Source of the DNA: Albidovulum sp.
Lineage (GTDB): Bacteria > Pseudomonadota > Alphaproteobacteria > Rhodobacterales > Rhodobacteraceae
DNA: 64,000 bases
Direction of reading: 5' to 3'
Assembly (NCBI GenBank): GCA_015491895.1
Contig: WFVA01000085.1
Span: 1-64,000, forward strand
Positions within the stretch are counted from its first letter, which is position 1, and every line of letters starts with the position of its first letter. A program made the position numbers and the translations under genes. A model generated the notes under the pieces. The model was not told the origin of the DNA. It searched no databases and saw only the letters and a list, made by a program, of their open reading frames with translations. Positions 18,661 through 28,605 of this stretch are shown piece by piece.

Positions 18661-18689
18661 TTGCCGAACGGGCGGGGTTGATCTAGCTT
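18661..18689 (+). promoter_or_regulatory. putative promoter of the gcv operon
   Basis: TTGCCG (18661-18666) and TAGCTT (18684-18689) with exactly 17 nt between them end about 14 nt before the first riboswitch helix, the right place for the start of the leader RNA. The match to consensus is moderate. Confidence 0.45.
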
Positions 18690-18703
18690 CCCGCCTGTCA
18701 GCA

Positions 18704-18868
18704 ACGGGAGAATCCGGCCGGGCCGCGTGCCAGGCCGGTGCCGAAGGAGCAACCGCCCCGGTAAACTCTCAGGCAAAGGGACCGTACTGGCGGTGAGACT
18801 CTGGAGAGAGGCGCTTTTCGCGCCCGCCGAAGGGATAACGATCTCAGGCGAAAGGACAGAGGGGGCGC
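18704..18868 (+). ncRNA. tandem glycine riboswitch (gcvT element)
   Basis: Two glycine aptamers in series. The first has CGGGAGA at its 5' side, GCCGAAGGAGCAA and AACTCTCAGGCAAA (about 18704-18787). The second has CTGGAGAGA, GCCGAAGGGATAA, ATCTCAGGCGAAAGGACAGA (about 18798-18868). These conserved blocks are diagnostic. The element lies in the leader of gcvT-gcvH-gcvP. Glycine binding is expected to switch the operon on. The expression platform between 18870 and the gcvT ribosome site contains GC-rich inverted sequence (GCCGGCTCCGGCCGGC) that could form the switching hairpin. Confidence 0.93.
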
Positions 18869-18937
18869 CATCTGCCGGCTCCGGCCGGCGCCGAAAGCCG
18901 GCAACTCCGGGCAGGAGGCCGGCAAGAGAGAAGGGGC

Positions 18938-20074
18938 GTGCCCGTGAGCGATCTGAAACGAACCGATCTCTATGATCTCCATCTGGAGCTGGGCGCGAAG
19001 ATGGTGCCCTTCGCCGGCTACGAAATGCCGGTGCAATACCCGATGGGAGTAATGAAGGAGCATCTTCACACCCGCGAGAACGCCGGGCTATTCGATGTGA
19101 GCCACATGGGCCAGGTCATCGTCAGGCCACGCTCGGGCGCTTATGAGGATGCGGCCGCCGCGCTCGAGCGCCTCGTGCCGGCTTCCGTTCTGGGGCTGAA
19201 GGAGGGCCGCCAGCGCTACGGGCTCTTCACCAATGAGGAAGGCGGGATCCTCGATGATCTGATGTTCGCCAATCGCGGCGATCATCTTTTCCTCGTGGTG
19301 AATGCCGCCAACAAGGAAGCCGATCTGGCCCATATGCAGGCGCATATCGGCGCGGATTGCGAAATCGGGATGATCGGGGATCGCGCCCTCCTTGCCCTTC
19401 AGGGGCCGAAGGCGGAAGCGGCGCTGGCCGCGATTGCGCCGCAGGCGGCCGGCATGAAATTCATGGATGTGGCGGTGATCCCGTCCGATTTCGGCGATCT
19501 CTGGATCTCGCGTTCGGGCTACACGGGCGAGGACGGTTTCGAAATCTCCGTTGAAAGCGCCCGCGCCACCGATCTCGCCCGCGCCCTGCTCGCACATCCG
19601 GCCGTTGCCCCGATCGGCCTTGGCGCGCGCGACAGCCTGCGCCTCGAGGCCGGGCTCTGCCTGCATGGCCACGATATCGATGCCACGACAACCCCGGCCG
19701 AAGCCGCGCTTGAATGGGCGATCCAGAAGGTGCGCCGCAGGGGGGGCGCGCGCGAGGGCGGCTTTCCCGGCGCCGCGCGCATTCTCGAAGAGCTGGAAAA
19801 CGGCGCTGTGCGAAGGCGCGTCGGCATCCTGCCCGAGGGGCGCGCGCCGATGCGCGAGGGCGTGCCTCTTTTTGCCGCCGAAGAGGGGGGCGAGCCGGTC
19901 GGCGCCATCACCTCGGGCGGCTTCGGGCCTTCTGTCGGACGGCCGGTATCCATGAGCTATGTGCCCACCGCCATGAGCGGCGAGGGCACGCGGATATGGG
20001 GCGAGCTGCGCGGCAAGCGCCTGCCCGCCACCGTCACGGGGCTGCCGTTCCGCCCTGCCAATTACAAACGCTGA
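18938..20074 (+). CDS. gcvT: glycine cleavage system T protein (aminomethyltransferase)
   Basis: Tetrahydrofolate-dependent aminomethyltransferase (378 aa), which releases ammonia and forms 5,10-methylene-THF from the aminomethyl-lipoyl H protein. Family motifs: [18 protein letters not shown] at the start, FDVSHMGQ, the folate site in the [11 protein letters not shown] region, and [19 protein letters not shown]. It starts with GTG, with GAAGGGG just upstream, and a second GTG two codons later is an alternative. First gene of the riboswitch-controlled gcvTHP operon. Confidence 0.96.
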   Translation: MPVSDLKRTDLYDLHLELGAKMVPFAGYEMPVQYPMGVMKEHLHTRENAGLFDVSHMGQVIVRPRSGAYEDAAAALERLVPASVLGLKEGRQRYGLFTNEEGGILDDLMFANRGDHLFLVVNAANKEADLAHMQAHIGADCEIGMIGDRALLALQGPKAEAALAAIAPQAAGMKFMDVAVIPSDFGDLWISRSGYTGEDGFEISVESARATDLARALLAHPAVAPIGLGARDSLRLEAGLCLHGHDIDATTTPAEAALEWAIQKVRRRGGAREGGFPGAARILEELENGAVRRRVGILPEGRAPMREGVPLFAAEEGGEPVGAITSGGFGPSVGRPVSMSYVPTAMSGEGTRIWGELRGKRLPATVTGLPFRPANYKR

Positions 20075-20087
20075 GAAAGGGAAGATC

Positions 20088-20456
20088 ATGGAAGCGACGA
20101 AATACACCGAAGAGCACGAATGGCTCCGCCCCGAGGGCGATCACGTGGTGGTGGGGATCACCTCACATGCCGCCGAGCAGCTGGGCGATGTGGTGTTCGT
20201 GGAGCTGCCCGAGCCAGGCACGACCGTGAGCAAGGATGACGAGGTGGTGGTGATCGAGAGCGTCAAGGCCGCGTCCGACATCCTGGCGCCGGTGGATGGC
20301 GAGATCACCGAAGTGAACGAGGCGATTGTCGAGGATCCCGGCAAGGTCAACGAAGATCCCGAAGGCGCGGCCTGGTTCTTCAAGATGAAGGTGGATGATC
20401 CTTCCCAGCTCGAGGAATTCATGGACGAAGCCGCCTACAAGGAATTCATCGGCTGA
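20088..20456 (+). CDS. gcvH: glycine cleavage system H protein
   Basis: Lipoyl carrier protein (122 aa) that shuttles the aminomethyl group between P, T and L proteins. The lipoylated lysine is in [12 protein letters not shown], and the N-terminal [18 protein letters not shown] and the C-terminal [12 protein letters not shown] are characteristic. It lies 13 nt after gcvT with GAAAGGGAAG before the ATG. Confidence 0.97.
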   Translation: MEATKYTEEHEWLRPEGDHVVVGITSHAAEQLGDVVFVELPEPGTTVSKDDEVVVIESVKAASDILAPVDGEITEVNEAIVEDPGKVNEDPEGAAWFFKMKVDDPSQLEEFMDEAAYKEFIG

Positions 20457-20513
20457 GCCCTGAGCGCCCGCCCCCGCGGCGGACCTCGCCAAAAGCCAGA
20501 CGGGAGCCAGACC

Positions 20514-23363
20514 ATGCCTTTCGAGCCTACCGATTACCAGCCCTACGATTTCGCCAACCGTCGCCATATCGGCCCCAGCCCGGCCGAGATGGAGGAAATG
20601 CTCGCCGCAGTCGGGGTGGAGAGCCTCGATCAGCTGATCGATGAAACCATCCCCGAAAGCATCCGCCAGAAGGAGCCGCTCGATTTCGGCAAGCCCATGT
20701 CGGAGCGTGAATTCCTCTATCACGTGCGCCAGACGGCGAAGAAGAACCGGGTGATGACGACGATGATCGGCCAGGGCTTCTACGGCACCGTCACCCCTCC
20801 CGTGATCCAGCGCAACATCCTCGAAAACCCGGCCTGGTACACCGCCTACACCCCCTATCAGCCCGAGATCAGCCAGGGCCGGCTCGAGGCGCTCCTGAAT
20901 TATCAGACGATGATCGCCGATCTCACCGGGCTCGAGATCGCCAATGCCTCGCTTCTCGACGAGGCCACCGCGGCGGCCGAAGCGATGACGATGGCCCGGC
21001 GCGTGGCGAAATCGAAGGCAGGCGCCTTCTTCATCGATGAAAACTGCCACCCGCAGAACATCGCGGTCATGAAGACCCGTGCCGCGCCGCTGGGGATCGA
21101 GGTGATCGTGGGCGCGCCGGAGGATCTCGATCCCGAAAATGTGTTTGCCGCCGTTTTCCAGTATCCCGGCACCTATGGCCATCTGCGCGATTTCACGCCC
21201 GAGATGGAAGCGCTCCATGCCGCGAAGGCCATCGGCATCGTGATCGCCGATCCTTTGGCGCTCACACTCCTCAAGGAGCCCGGCGCAATGGGCGCCGATA
21301 TCGCCGTGGGCTCCACCCAGCGCTTCGGCGTGCCCATGGGCTATGGCGGCCCGCATGCCGCCTATATGGCCACCCGCGATGCCTACAAGCGCGCCATGCC
21401 CGGCCGCCTGATCGGCGTCTCGATCGACAGCCACGGAAACCCCGCCTACCGCCTCAGCCTCCAGGCCCGCGAACAGCACATCCGGCGTGAAAAGGCCACC
21501 TCCAATGTCTGCACCGCGCAGGCGCTGCTGGCGGTGATGGCCTCCTTCTACGCGGTGTTCCACGGGCCGGAGGGGCTGAAGGCCATCGCCCAGCGCATCC
21601 ATCGCAAGACGGCGCGCATGGTGCGGGTGCTCGAAGAGGCGGGCTACGCGGTGGAGCCGAAGGAATTCTTCGATACTGTCACCGTCGAGGTGGGGCCGCT
21701 TCAGGGCGTGATCATGCGCGCCGCAATTGAGGAGCGGATCAACCTGCGCCGCGTCGGCAAGACGAAGATCGGCATCTCGCTTGACGAAACCACCCGCTCG
21801 GAAACCATCGAACGCCTCTGGCGCGCCTTCGGCATCGAGCGCCCCGATCAGGACCACACCCCGGTCTACCGCCTGCCGGAAAACCTGATCCGCGAAAGCG
21901 AATACCTCACCCATCCCGTTTTCCACATGAACCGGGCCGAAACCGAGATGATGCGCTACATGCGCCGGCTTTCGGATCGCGATCTGGCGCTCGATCGCGC
22001 CATGATCCCCTTGGGCTCCTGCACGATGAAGCTCAATGCCGCGGCCGAGATGATGCCGCTGACCTGGCCCGAGTTTGCCAATATCCACCCCTTCGCGCCG
22101 GCCGATCAGGTGCGCGGCTTCACGGAGATGATCGAGGATCTCTCGAAGAAGCTCTGCGAGATCACCGGCTATGACGCCATGTCGATGCAGCCCAATTCCG
22201 GCGCCCAGGGCGAATATGCGGGCCTTCTCACCATCGCCGCCTGGCACCGCGATCGCGGCGAGGGGCATCGCAATATCTGCCTGATCCCGGTTTCGGCCCA
22301 TGGCACGAACCCGGCGAGCGCGCAGATGGCGGGGATGAAGGTGGTGGTGGTGAAATCCACCGAAACCGGCGATATCGACGTGGAGGATTTTCGCCAGAAG
22401 GCCGAGGCCGCGGGCGAAAACCTCGCCGCCTGCATGATCACCTATCCCTCGACCCACGGGGTGTTCGAGGAAACGGTGCGCGAGATCTGCGACATCACGC
22501 ATGAATACGGCGGGCAGGTCTATATCGACGGCGCCAACCTCAATGCCATGGTCGGCCTCGTGAAACTGGGCGAGATCGGCGGCGACGTGAGCCACCTCAA
22601 CCTCCACAAGACATTCGCCATCCCCCACGGCGGCGGCGGCCCCGGCATGGGGCCGATCGGGGTGAAGGCGCATCTCGCGCCCTACCTCCCCGGCCACCCC
22701 GAAACCGGCGGGCGCGAAGGCCCCGTTTCGGCTGCGCCCTTCGGCTCGGCCTCGATCCTGGTCATCAGCTGGGCCTATGTGCTGATGATGGGCGGCGCGG
22801 GGCTGACGCAGGCCAGCAAGGTCGCGATCCTGAGCGGCAATTACATCGCCAGGCGGCTTGAGGGCGCCTATGACATCCTCTTCAAGGGCAAGAACGGCCG
22901 GGTCGCGCATGAATGCATCCTCGATACCCGCCCCTTCGCCGAAAGCGCGCATATCACCGTGGACGACATCGCCAAGCGACTGATCGACAACGGTTTTCAC
23001 GCCCCCACCATGAGCTGGCCGGTGCCCGGGACGCTGATGGTGGAGCCCACGGAGAGCGAAACCAAGGCCGAGCTTGATCGCTTCATTCGCGCCATGCTCT
23101 CGATCCGCGAGGAAATCCGCGATGTGGAAGAGGGGCGGATCGACGGCGAGAACAACCCGCTGAAGAACGCGCCCCATACGGTCAATGATCTCGTGGCCGA
23201 ATGGGATCGCCCCTATCCGCGCGAACAGGGCTGCTTCCCCCCCGGCGCCTTCCGGGTTGACAAATACTGGCCGCCCGTCGGGCGGGTCGATAACGTCCAT
23301 GGCGATCGCCATCTCGTGTGCACCTGCCCGCCCCTCGAGAGCTACGGGGAAGCGGCGGAGTAG
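20514..23363 (+). CDS. gcvP: glycine dehydrogenase (decarboxylating), P protein
   Basis: PLP-dependent glycine decarboxylase (949 aa, the fused single-chain form rather than gcvPA/gcvPB). The N-terminal half has the characteristic [15 protein letters not shown] start and [17 protein letters not shown]. The C-terminal half carries the PLP lysine near residue 699 in [18 protein letters not shown]. Third gene of the operon. The stop is 4 nt before thpR, so the operon may continue. Confidence 0.98.
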   Translation: MPFEPTDYQPYDFANRRHIGPSPAEMEEMLAAVGVESLDQLIDETIPESIRQKEPLDFGKPMSEREFLYHVRQTAKKNRVMTTMIGQGFYGTVTPPVIQRNILENPAWYTAYTPYQPEISQGRLEALLNYQTMIADLTGLEIANASLLDEATAAAEAMTMARRVAKSKAGAFFIDENCHPQNIAVMKTRAAPLGIEVIVGAPEDLDPENVFAAVFQYPGTYGHLRDFTPEMEALHAAKAIGIVIADPLALTLLKEPGAMGADIAVGSTQRFGVPMGYGGPHAAYMATRDAYKRAMPGRLIGVSIDSHGNPAYRLSLQAREQHIRREKATSNVCTAQALLAVMASFYAVFHGPEGLKAIAQRIHRKTARMVRVLEEAGYAVEPKEFFDTVTVEVGPLQGVIMRAAIEERINLRRVGKTKIGISLDETTRSETIERLWRAFGIERPDQDHTPVYRLPENLIRESEYLTHPVFHMNRAETEMMRYMRRLSDRDLALDRAMIPLGSCTMKLNAAAEMMPLTWPEFANIHPFAPADQVRGFTEMIEDLSKKLCEITGYDAMSMQPNSGAQGEYAGLLTIAAWHRDRGEGHRNICLIPVSAHGTNPASAQMAGMKVVVVKSTETGDIDVEDFRQKAEAAGENLAACMITYPSTHGVFEETVREICDITHEYGGQVYIDGANLNAMVGLVKLGEIGGDVSHLNLHKTFAIPHGGGGPGMGPIGVKAHLAPYLPGHPETGGREGPVSAAPFGSASILVISWAYVLMMGGAGLTQASKVAILSGNYIARRLEGAYDILFKGKNGRVAHECILDTRPFAESAHITVDDIAKRLIDNGFHAPTMSWPVPGTLMVEPTESETKAELDRFIRAMLSIREEIRDVEEGRIDGENNPLKNAPHTVNDLVAEWDRPYPREQGCFPPGAFRVDKYWPPVGRVDNVHGDRHLVCTCPPLESYGEAAE

Positions 23364-23367
23364 GCCC

Positions 23368-23943
23368 ATGATCCGCGCCTTCGTGGCCCTGCCCCTGCCC
23401 GATGAGGTGGAGGACAGGCTGGAAGCGCTCCAGAAAACGCTGCCGGCCGGCCGGCCGGTGGCGCGCGATACCTTCCACCTCACGCTTGCCTTCGTGGGCG
23501 AGCATCCGCCCGAAGCGATCGAGGCGCTGCATGAGGAGCTCTCCCTGATCCACGCCGAGGCGCCCGAAATCGCCCTCGCGGGCCTTGGCACCTTCGGCAA
23601 GGGCAGCCCGAAGCTTCTCTTCGCCACTGTGGCCGAAAACGCACCCCTGATGCACCTTCATCAGGAGGTGAAAGCCGCCATGCGGCGCGCCGGCCTCAGG
23701 CCCTCGGGCGAGAAATACCGCCCCCATGTCACCCTTGCGCGCTTTCGCCGCCGCCTCGATCCGGCAGAGGAGCAGAGGCTCGCCGGATATCTCTCCGCCG
23801 CCTCCGGCTTCGCGCCGCCGCCCTTCCGCCCGGCCTGCTTCACCCTCTGCCAATCCACCCTGCGCCAGGGCCAATCCCCGCACCATGAGGTGCTTGCGGC
23901 CTATCCCCTTGGCGCGAGCCGCGCCAATGCCCTGCCCTCTTGA
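23368..23943 (+). CDS. thpR: RNA 2',3'-cyclic phosphodiesterase
   Basis: 2H phosphoesterase (191 aa) of the ThpR/LigT family, with the two catalytic HxTx motifs: FHLTLAFVG near residue 35 and RPHVTLARF near residue 120. It hydrolyses 2',3'-cyclic phosphate RNA ends; LigT members can also ligate tRNA halves in vitro. The start at 23368 is 4 nt after gcvP. Its TGA stop overlaps the -35 box of the tRNA-Ala promoter. Confidence 0.9.
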   Translation: MIRAFVALPLPDEVEDRLEALQKTLPAGRPVARDTFHLTLAFVGEHPPEAIEALHEELSLIHAEAPEIALAGLGTFGKGSPKLLFATVAENAPLMHLHQEVKAAMRRAGLRPSGEKYRPHVTLARFRRRLDPAEEQRLAGYLSAASGFAPPPFRPACFTLCQSTLRQGQSPHHEVLAAYPLGASRANALPS

Positions 23944-23968
23944 CAATCGCGCCCCGAAAGCCGATTTA
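23940..23968 (+). promoter_or_regulatory. promoter of tRNA-Ala
   Basis: A perfect TTGACA (23940-23945) and GATTTA (23963-23968) separated by 17 nt, ending 10 nt before the first tRNA base. The -35 hexamer overlaps the stop codon of thpR. Confidence 0.65.
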
Positions 23969-23978
23969 GCGCAGCAAT

Positions 23979-24054
<76 letters not shown>

Positions 24055-24091
24055 GATCACCACGGCGCGGAAGCGGCGCATCCGCCGAAGA

Positions 24092-24979
24092 TCACTCCCC
24101 CTCCAGGAGCATCCACAGCGCAACGATGGTGAGCCCCACGCCCACCAGCACCAGCCCGCGCACGAGCCCGTGGCCGAGTGCGATTTCCCACAGGATCACC
24201 CAGCTCGGCACCAGATAGGTATAGGCCATCACCTTGGCCGAAGGGAGGCGCAGGGTGGCGTATTGCAGCAGCACGAAGGTCATTGCGCTGGCGGCCAGCG
24301 AAACATAGGCGATGGTGATCCAGACGATCGGTTTCAGGCTGGCCCAGTCTGTCGCCAGGATGTCGCGCCAGCCCCAGAGGATCAGCAGGATACTGCCCGC
24401 CACCATCATCCCGAAGCTGAACACCACCGCCGGCTCGCCCCGGTTGAGCTTGCGCACGAGGGGCGTGTAGAGCGCATGGGCAACGGCGCCGATGAAAAAG
24501 ATCCCCTCCCCCCGCCCGATCCTGAAGGCGAGCAGGGCCGAGAGATCGGCGCGAAAGATCACCCAGAGCGCACCGATGGCGCCGATCACGAGCGCCAGCG
24601 CCATGCGCGGGGTGGTGATCTGGCGCAGAAGAAGCCAGCCGAACAGGGCCGACATCACCGGCGTCAGCGTGAACACGGCGGCGGTGGAAACGGGCGGGGC
24701 GGTTTTCAGCCCCTCGAACATCAGCACGAAATAAATCGCGAAAATGCCGCCCAGCAGCAGATAGCGCCATGGGGCGGCAAAGGCCTCCGCACGTATCCTG
24801 CCGCTCTTCCAGGCCACGAGGCCGATCACCGCTCCCGCGATCACGAAGCGCAGCGCATTCAGCGCAGCAGGTGCGATTTCATTTGCCGCCAGGGATCCGA
24901 GGCTGAAGGATCCCGCCACCAGCGCCGAGAAGAGCAGCATCGCCAGATGCCCGCGCGCGGCCTCGCTCATCTGCGCCAC
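24092..24979 (-). CDS. EamA/DMT-family transporter
   Basis: Inner-membrane transporter of the drug/metabolite superfamily (295 aa) with ten hydrophobic segments arranged as two EamA repeats. The ends of the first repeat (PVSTAAVFTLTPVMSALFGW) and of the second (LPSAKVMAYTYLVPSWVILW) align with each other as expected. It lies 7 nt downstream of a LysR regulator on the same strand and is presumably its target. Substrate unknown; amino acid or metabolite export is common in the family. Confidence 0.88.
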   Translation of the reverse strand: MAQMSEAARGHLAMLLFSALVAGSFSLGSLAANEIAPAALNALRFVIAGAVIGLVAWKSGRIRAEAFAAPWRYLLLGGIFAIYFVLMFEGLKTAPPVSTAAVFTLTPVMSALFGWLLLRQITTPRMALALVIGAIGALWVIFRADLSALLAFRIGRGEGIFFIGAVAHALYTPLVRKLNRGEPAVVFSFGMMVAGSILLILWGWRDILATDWASLKPIVWITIAYVSLAASAMTFVLLQYATLRLPSAKVMAYTYLVPSWVILWEIALGHGLVRGLVLVGVGLTIVALWMLLEGE

Positions 24980-24986
24980 CGCCGCC

Positions 24987-25892
24987 TCATCCGGCCCAGC
25001 TTTCGGCCTTGTAGAGCGTATCGATGCGCTTCATCTCCTCCTTGAGATATTTCAGGAAGCTCTGCACCTTCACGGTGCGGTGCAGATCCACATGGGTAAC
25101 AAGCCACAATTGCGCCGACCACTCGGGCCGTGGTGCGAGCACTTCCACAAGATCCCCGTGCCGGCGCGCCTGCTCCATCGTGATGAAGCCAAGCCCGGCG
25201 CCCGCGAGCACCGCATCAAGAAGCGCGCGGTTATCGGACACGCGGAAGGTGATCGCGCTCTCGGGCAGATGCGCGCGCAGCCAGCGATCGAAGGGCGCGC
25301 GGGTATCCTTCATGTCATAGGCCACGAAACGGTGGCGGGTAAGCTCTTCCTCGCTTGCCGGCATCCCCATCTCGCCAAGATAATCCCGGCTGGCATAGAG
25401 CGCGATCTTCTCGGTGGCGAATTTCTGCACCACGTTATCGGGCTGCTCGGGCGGCGCGCCGGCGCGGATCGCCACATGCGCCTCACCATACTCGAGCCGG
25501 AAAAGGCGGCTGCCGGTGAGGTAGCGCACGATGAGATCGGGATGCAGCTTCTGAAACCGGGTCAGGACAGGGGTGAGAAAGGGGGAGAAGCTGGTGAGCG
25601 ATGTCACCACCAGCTCGCCGCTCACCGTCTCGCCCTGCCCCTTGATGCGGTTTGCGAGCTGGGCGAACTGCTCATCCGTGGCCCTGGCCACCTGCAGGAG
25701 ATCAAGCCCCGCCTCCGTGGGCGTGTAGCCCCGGGCATGACGCTGAAAAAGCTTCGTGCCGAGGCGGGCTTCAAGCGCATCGACATGGCGGATCACGGTG
25801 GCATGATGCACCCCCATCTCCGCCGCTGCCCCGCTCACGGTGCCGGCCCTCGCCACATGATAGGCGGTGCGGATTTCATCCCAGTTGTCCAT
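24987..25892 (-). CDS. LysR-family transcriptional regulator
   Basis: LysR-type regulator (301 aa). The N-terminal winged helix-turn-helix reads VSGAAAEMGVHHATVIRHVD, followed by a linker helix and a periplasmic-binding-like effector domain from about residue 90. The long form that starts at 26156 is rejected because codons before the ATG at 25892 are not protein-like and homologues begin at MDNWDEIRTAYHVA. It is first in an operon with the EamA transporter. Confidence 0.9.
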   Translation of the reverse strand: MDNWDEIRTAYHVARAGTVSGAAAEMGVHHATVIRHVDALEARLGTKLFQRHARGYTPTEAGLDLLQVARATDEQFAQLANRIKGQGETVSGELVVTSLTSFSPFLTPVLTRFQKLHPDLIVRYLTGSRLFRLEYGEAHVAIRAGAPPEQPDNVVQKFATEKIALYASRDYLGEMGMPASEEELTRHRFVAYDMKDTRAPFDRWLRAHLPESAITFRVSDNRALLDAVLAGAGLGFITMEQARRHGDLVEVLAPRPEWSAQLWLVTHVDLHRTVKVQSFLKYLKEEMKRIDTLYKAESWAG

Positions 25893-26179
25893 GCCGGATC
25901 TGTGCACCTGCGAACACTCCCTCTCCGTTTCAATCACTTCTGTGATATCTCCGCAAGCCCCGAAGCGCTTGACTCCCGCTCCCATCCCGCCTAAACGGGC
26001 GCGAACCCCGGGAGTTTCGAGGCTTCCGGTCCCCTCCTGCATGCGGGGATCGCCGTCAGTCAGCGCGTTGCGCCCACTGGCGCGTTCTTCGTTTGGATAT
26101 GGCCGCTGAAGCTTCCGATCCGGGCCACGCGCCCCCATGTTCGAGGGCAGAGACATAACGGCGAAAGGTGCAGACGCAC

Positions 26180-27700
26180 ATGTTTGAAAATCTGTCCGAA
26201 CGGCTTTCCGGGGTTTTCGACCGGCTCACCAAACAGGGTGCGCTCTCCGAAGACGATGTGAAAACCGCGCTGCGCGAGGTGCGCGTAGCGCTGCTCGAGG
26301 CCGATGTTTCGCTGCCCGTGGCGCGCGATTTCGTCAAGCGCGTGCAGGAGAAGGCCACCGGCCAGAAGGTCACCAAATCGGTGACGCCGGGCCAGCAGGT
26401 GGTGAAGATCGTGCATGACGAGCTTGTCAGCGTGCTTTCGGGCGATGGCGCCGAAGCCGGACAGCTCAAGGTCGATAACCCGCCCGCGCCGATCCTGATG
26501 GTCGGCCTGCAGGGCGGCGGCAAGACGACGACCACCGCCAAGCTCGCCAAGCGGCTGAAGGAAAAGCAGGGCAAGAAGGTGCTGATGGCCTCGCTCGATG
26601 TCTATCGCCCCGCGGCGCAGGAGCAGCTTGCGATCCTCGGTCGTCAGATCGGCGTCGATACCCTGCCGATCGTCGAGGGCCAGTCGGCGGTGGATATCGC
26701 CAGACGCGCGAAGCAGCAGGCCACCATGGGCGGCTATGATGTCTATCTTCTCGACACCGCCGGGCGGCTTCACATCGATGAAGTGCTGATGGACGAGGTC
26801 CAGGCGGTGCGCGACGTGGCCAATCCGCGCGAAACCCTTCTGGTGGTGGACGGCCTCACCGGTCAGGTGGCCGTGGAGGTGGCTGAGGAGTTTGACAACA
26901 AGGTCGGCATCTCCGGCGTGGTCCTCACCCGGATGGACGGCGATGGCCGCGGCGGCGCCGCCCTTTCCATGCGCGCGGTCACCGGCAAGCCGATCAAGTT
27001 CGTCGGCATCGGCGAAAAGCTCGACGACCTCGATGAATTCGAGCCCGAGCGCATCGCCGGGCGGATCCTCGGCATGGGCGATATCGTGGCTCTGGTGCAG
27101 AAGGCCCAGGAAACGATAGAGGCCGAGCAGGCCGAACGCATGATGAAGCGCTTCCAGAAGGGCCGCTTCAACATGAACGACATGAAGATGCAACTCGAGC
27201 AGATGCTGAAGATGGGCGGCATGGAAGGCATCATGAGCATGATGCCGGGGATGAAGAAGATGTCGAAGCAGGTGCAGGAGGCGGGGTTTGACGATACCGT
27301 GCTCAGGCACCAGATCGCGCTCATCAATTCCATGACGAAGAAGGAGCGCGCCAATCCCCAGATCCTTCAGGCCAGCCGCAAGAAGCGCATCGCGCGCGGC
27401 GCGGGGCTCGAGGTGAGCGAATTGAACAAGCTCCTGAAGATGCACCGCCAGATGGCCGACATGATGAAGAAGATGGGCAAGATGGGCAAACGCGGCATGC
27501 TGAAGGGCGCGCTCGGCCAGATGTTCGGCAAGGGCGGCGGCATGCCTGCGGGAATGGATTCCGCGGGCATGGATCCGAAAGCCCTCGAAACGGCGGCAAA
27601 GAAGATGGGCGTGCCCGGCACCGGCCTGCCCGGCCTCGGAGGCGGCGGAATGCCGCTCCCCCCCGGCCTCTCGGGCCTTGGCAAAGGGAAGAAGAAATGA
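26180..27700 (+). CDS. ffh: signal recognition particle protein Ffh
   Basis: SRP54 GTPase (506 aa) that binds signal sequences of nascent membrane proteins and the 4.5S RNA. N domain (LSERLSGVFDRLTKQGALSE), then the G domain with P-loop GLQGGGKTTTTAKLA, DTAGR and a TRMDGD-type motif. The methionine-rich M domain is at about residues 325-445, with a long Gly/Met/Pro-rich C-terminal tail. It leads the translation-linked block that runs to rpmE. Confidence 0.97.
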   Translation: MFENLSERLSGVFDRLTKQGALSEDDVKTALREVRVALLEADVSLPVARDFVKRVQEKATGQKVTKSVTPGQQVVKIVHDELVSVLSGDGAEAGQLKVDNPPAPILMVGLQGGGKTTTTAKLAKRLKEKQGKKVLMASLDVYRPAAQEQLAILGRQIGVDTLPIVEGQSAVDIARRAKQQATMGGYDVYLLDTAGRLHIDEVLMDEVQAVRDVANPRETLLVVDGLTGQVAVEVAEEFDNKVGISGVVLTRMDGDGRGGAALSMRAVTGKPIKFVGIGEKLDDLDEFEPERIAGRILGMGDIVALVQKAQETIEAEQAERMMKRFQKGRFNMNDMKMQLEQMLKMGGMEGIMSMMPGMKKMSKQVQEAGFDDTVLRHQIALINSMTKKERANPQILQASRKKRIARGAGLEVSELNKLLKMHRQMADMMKKMGKMGKRGMLKGALGQMFGKGGGMPAGMDSAGMDPKALETAAKKMGVPGTGLPGLGGGGMPLPPGLSGLGKGKKK

Positions 27701-27713
27701 AACGCCCACGCCC

Positions 27714-27752
27714 CTCTTCATCTTGGCCGAAATACTCCCGCCGGAGGCATCC
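27714..27752 (-). repeat. REP-like intergenic element, copy 1
   Basis: On the minus strand the segment reads GCCTCCGGCGGGAGTATTTC then GGCCAAGATGAAGAG. A second, similar element lies at 52176-52214 on the plus strand. Both are between genes. I recall similar CCTCCGGCGGGGATATTT sequences in many Rhodobacteraceae genomes, but cannot check that here. Confidence 0.5.
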
Positions 27753-27818
27753 CGCCATATGCCACATTCCCGAGGGCCGGGCCTCTCTCGAGCGGCATGC
27801 AAGAGAGGGTGGGCGGCC

Positions 27819-28118
27819 ATGAGCGATCCCGTCACCCGCGCCGCCGAGCTTCTGAAGGGCCACCGCGAAAGCATCGATCGCCTTGATGCGATCCTCGTCT
27901 ATACGCTCGGCGAGCGCTTCAAGCACACCCAGGAAGTGGGCCGGCTGAAAGCCGAACATGGCCTGCCGCCCGCCGATCCGGTGCGCGAGGCCCAGCAGAT
28001 CGAACGCCTCGAGAGGCTCGCGCGCGAAGCCGATCTCGATCCCGAATTCGCCAGGAAATTCCTGAATTTCATCATCGGCGAAGTTATCCGTCACCATCAG
28101 CAACAACGACAGGAATGA
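27819..28118 (+). CDS. chorismate mutase (AroQ class)
   Basis: Single-domain all-helical chorismate mutase (99 aa), converting chorismate to prephenate for phenylalanine and tyrosine. Conserved residues include the N-terminal Arg in HRESIDRLDAILVYTLGERF, the Lys in QEVGRLKAEHGLPP and Glu/Gln in the last helix NFIIGEVIRHHQQQ. The ATG at 27819 follows a leader region with a REP-like element. Its place between ffh and rpsP is conserved in Rhodobacterales. Confidence 0.9.
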   Translation: MSDPVTRAAELLKGHRESIDRLDAILVYTLGERFKHTQEVGRLKAEHGLPPADPVREAQQIERLERLAREADLDPEFARKFLNFIIGEVIRHHQQQRQE

Positions 28119-28165
28119 AGGGCTGACAGCCCCGAAATCAAAGCCAGACCAAGGAGTTACACAAC

Positions 28166-28588
28166 ATGGCAATGAAAATTCGTCTCGCTCGCGGCGGTTC
28201 CAAGAAGCGCCCCTTTTACCGCATCGTCGCCGCCGACAGCCGCATGCCGCGCGATGGCCGCTTCATCGAGAAGCTCGGCACCTACAATCCGCTGCTGCCC
28301 AAAGACAGCGAGGACCGCGTCAAGATGGATATCGAACGCGTGAAGCACTGGCTCGCCGAGGGGGCCAAGCCCACCGATCGCGTGTCCCGCTTCCTGGAAG
28401 CGGCCGGCATTCTCGAGAAGAAGGAACGCAGGAACCCGAAGAAGGCCGAGCCCGGTGCCAAGGCGAAGGAACGCGCCGAGGAGAAGGCGGCCAAGGCTGC
28501 CGAGGCGGCAGAAGCGGCTGCAGCCCCGGCCGAAGAGCCCGCCAAGGCACCTGCCGAGGAAGCCGCGGCGGAAGAAACCACCGAATAA
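28166..28588 (+). CDS. rpsP: 30S ribosomal protein S16
   Basis: S16 (140 aa), with the usual beginning [20 protein letters not shown] and a conserved core to about residue 85. The remaining 55 residues are an Ala/Glu/Lys-rich tail, longer than in enterobacteria (82 aa) but common in alphaproteobacteria. GGAGTTACACAAC precedes the ATG. Confidence 0.97.
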   Translation: MAMKIRLARGGSKKRPFYRIVAADSRMPRDGRFIEKLGTYNPLLPKDSEDRVKMDIERVKHWLAEGAKPTDRVSRFLEAAGILEKKERRNPKKAEPGAKAKERAEEKAAKAAEAAEAAAAPAEEPAKAPAEEAAAEETTE

Positions 28589-28605
28589 GCGATGGGCGGG
28601 CGGTC

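Noticed and set aside
20163-23627. Minus-strand frame of about 1150 codons over gcvP
   Set aside because: Mirror frame of gcvP, whose PLP motif is unmistakable; the antisense translation is His/Ala/Gly/Arg-rich without similarity to known proteins.
28340-28588. Ala/Glu-rich 3' part of rpsP as a possible separate element or repeat expansion
   Set aside because: Low-complexity tails on S16 are common in alphaproteobacteria.
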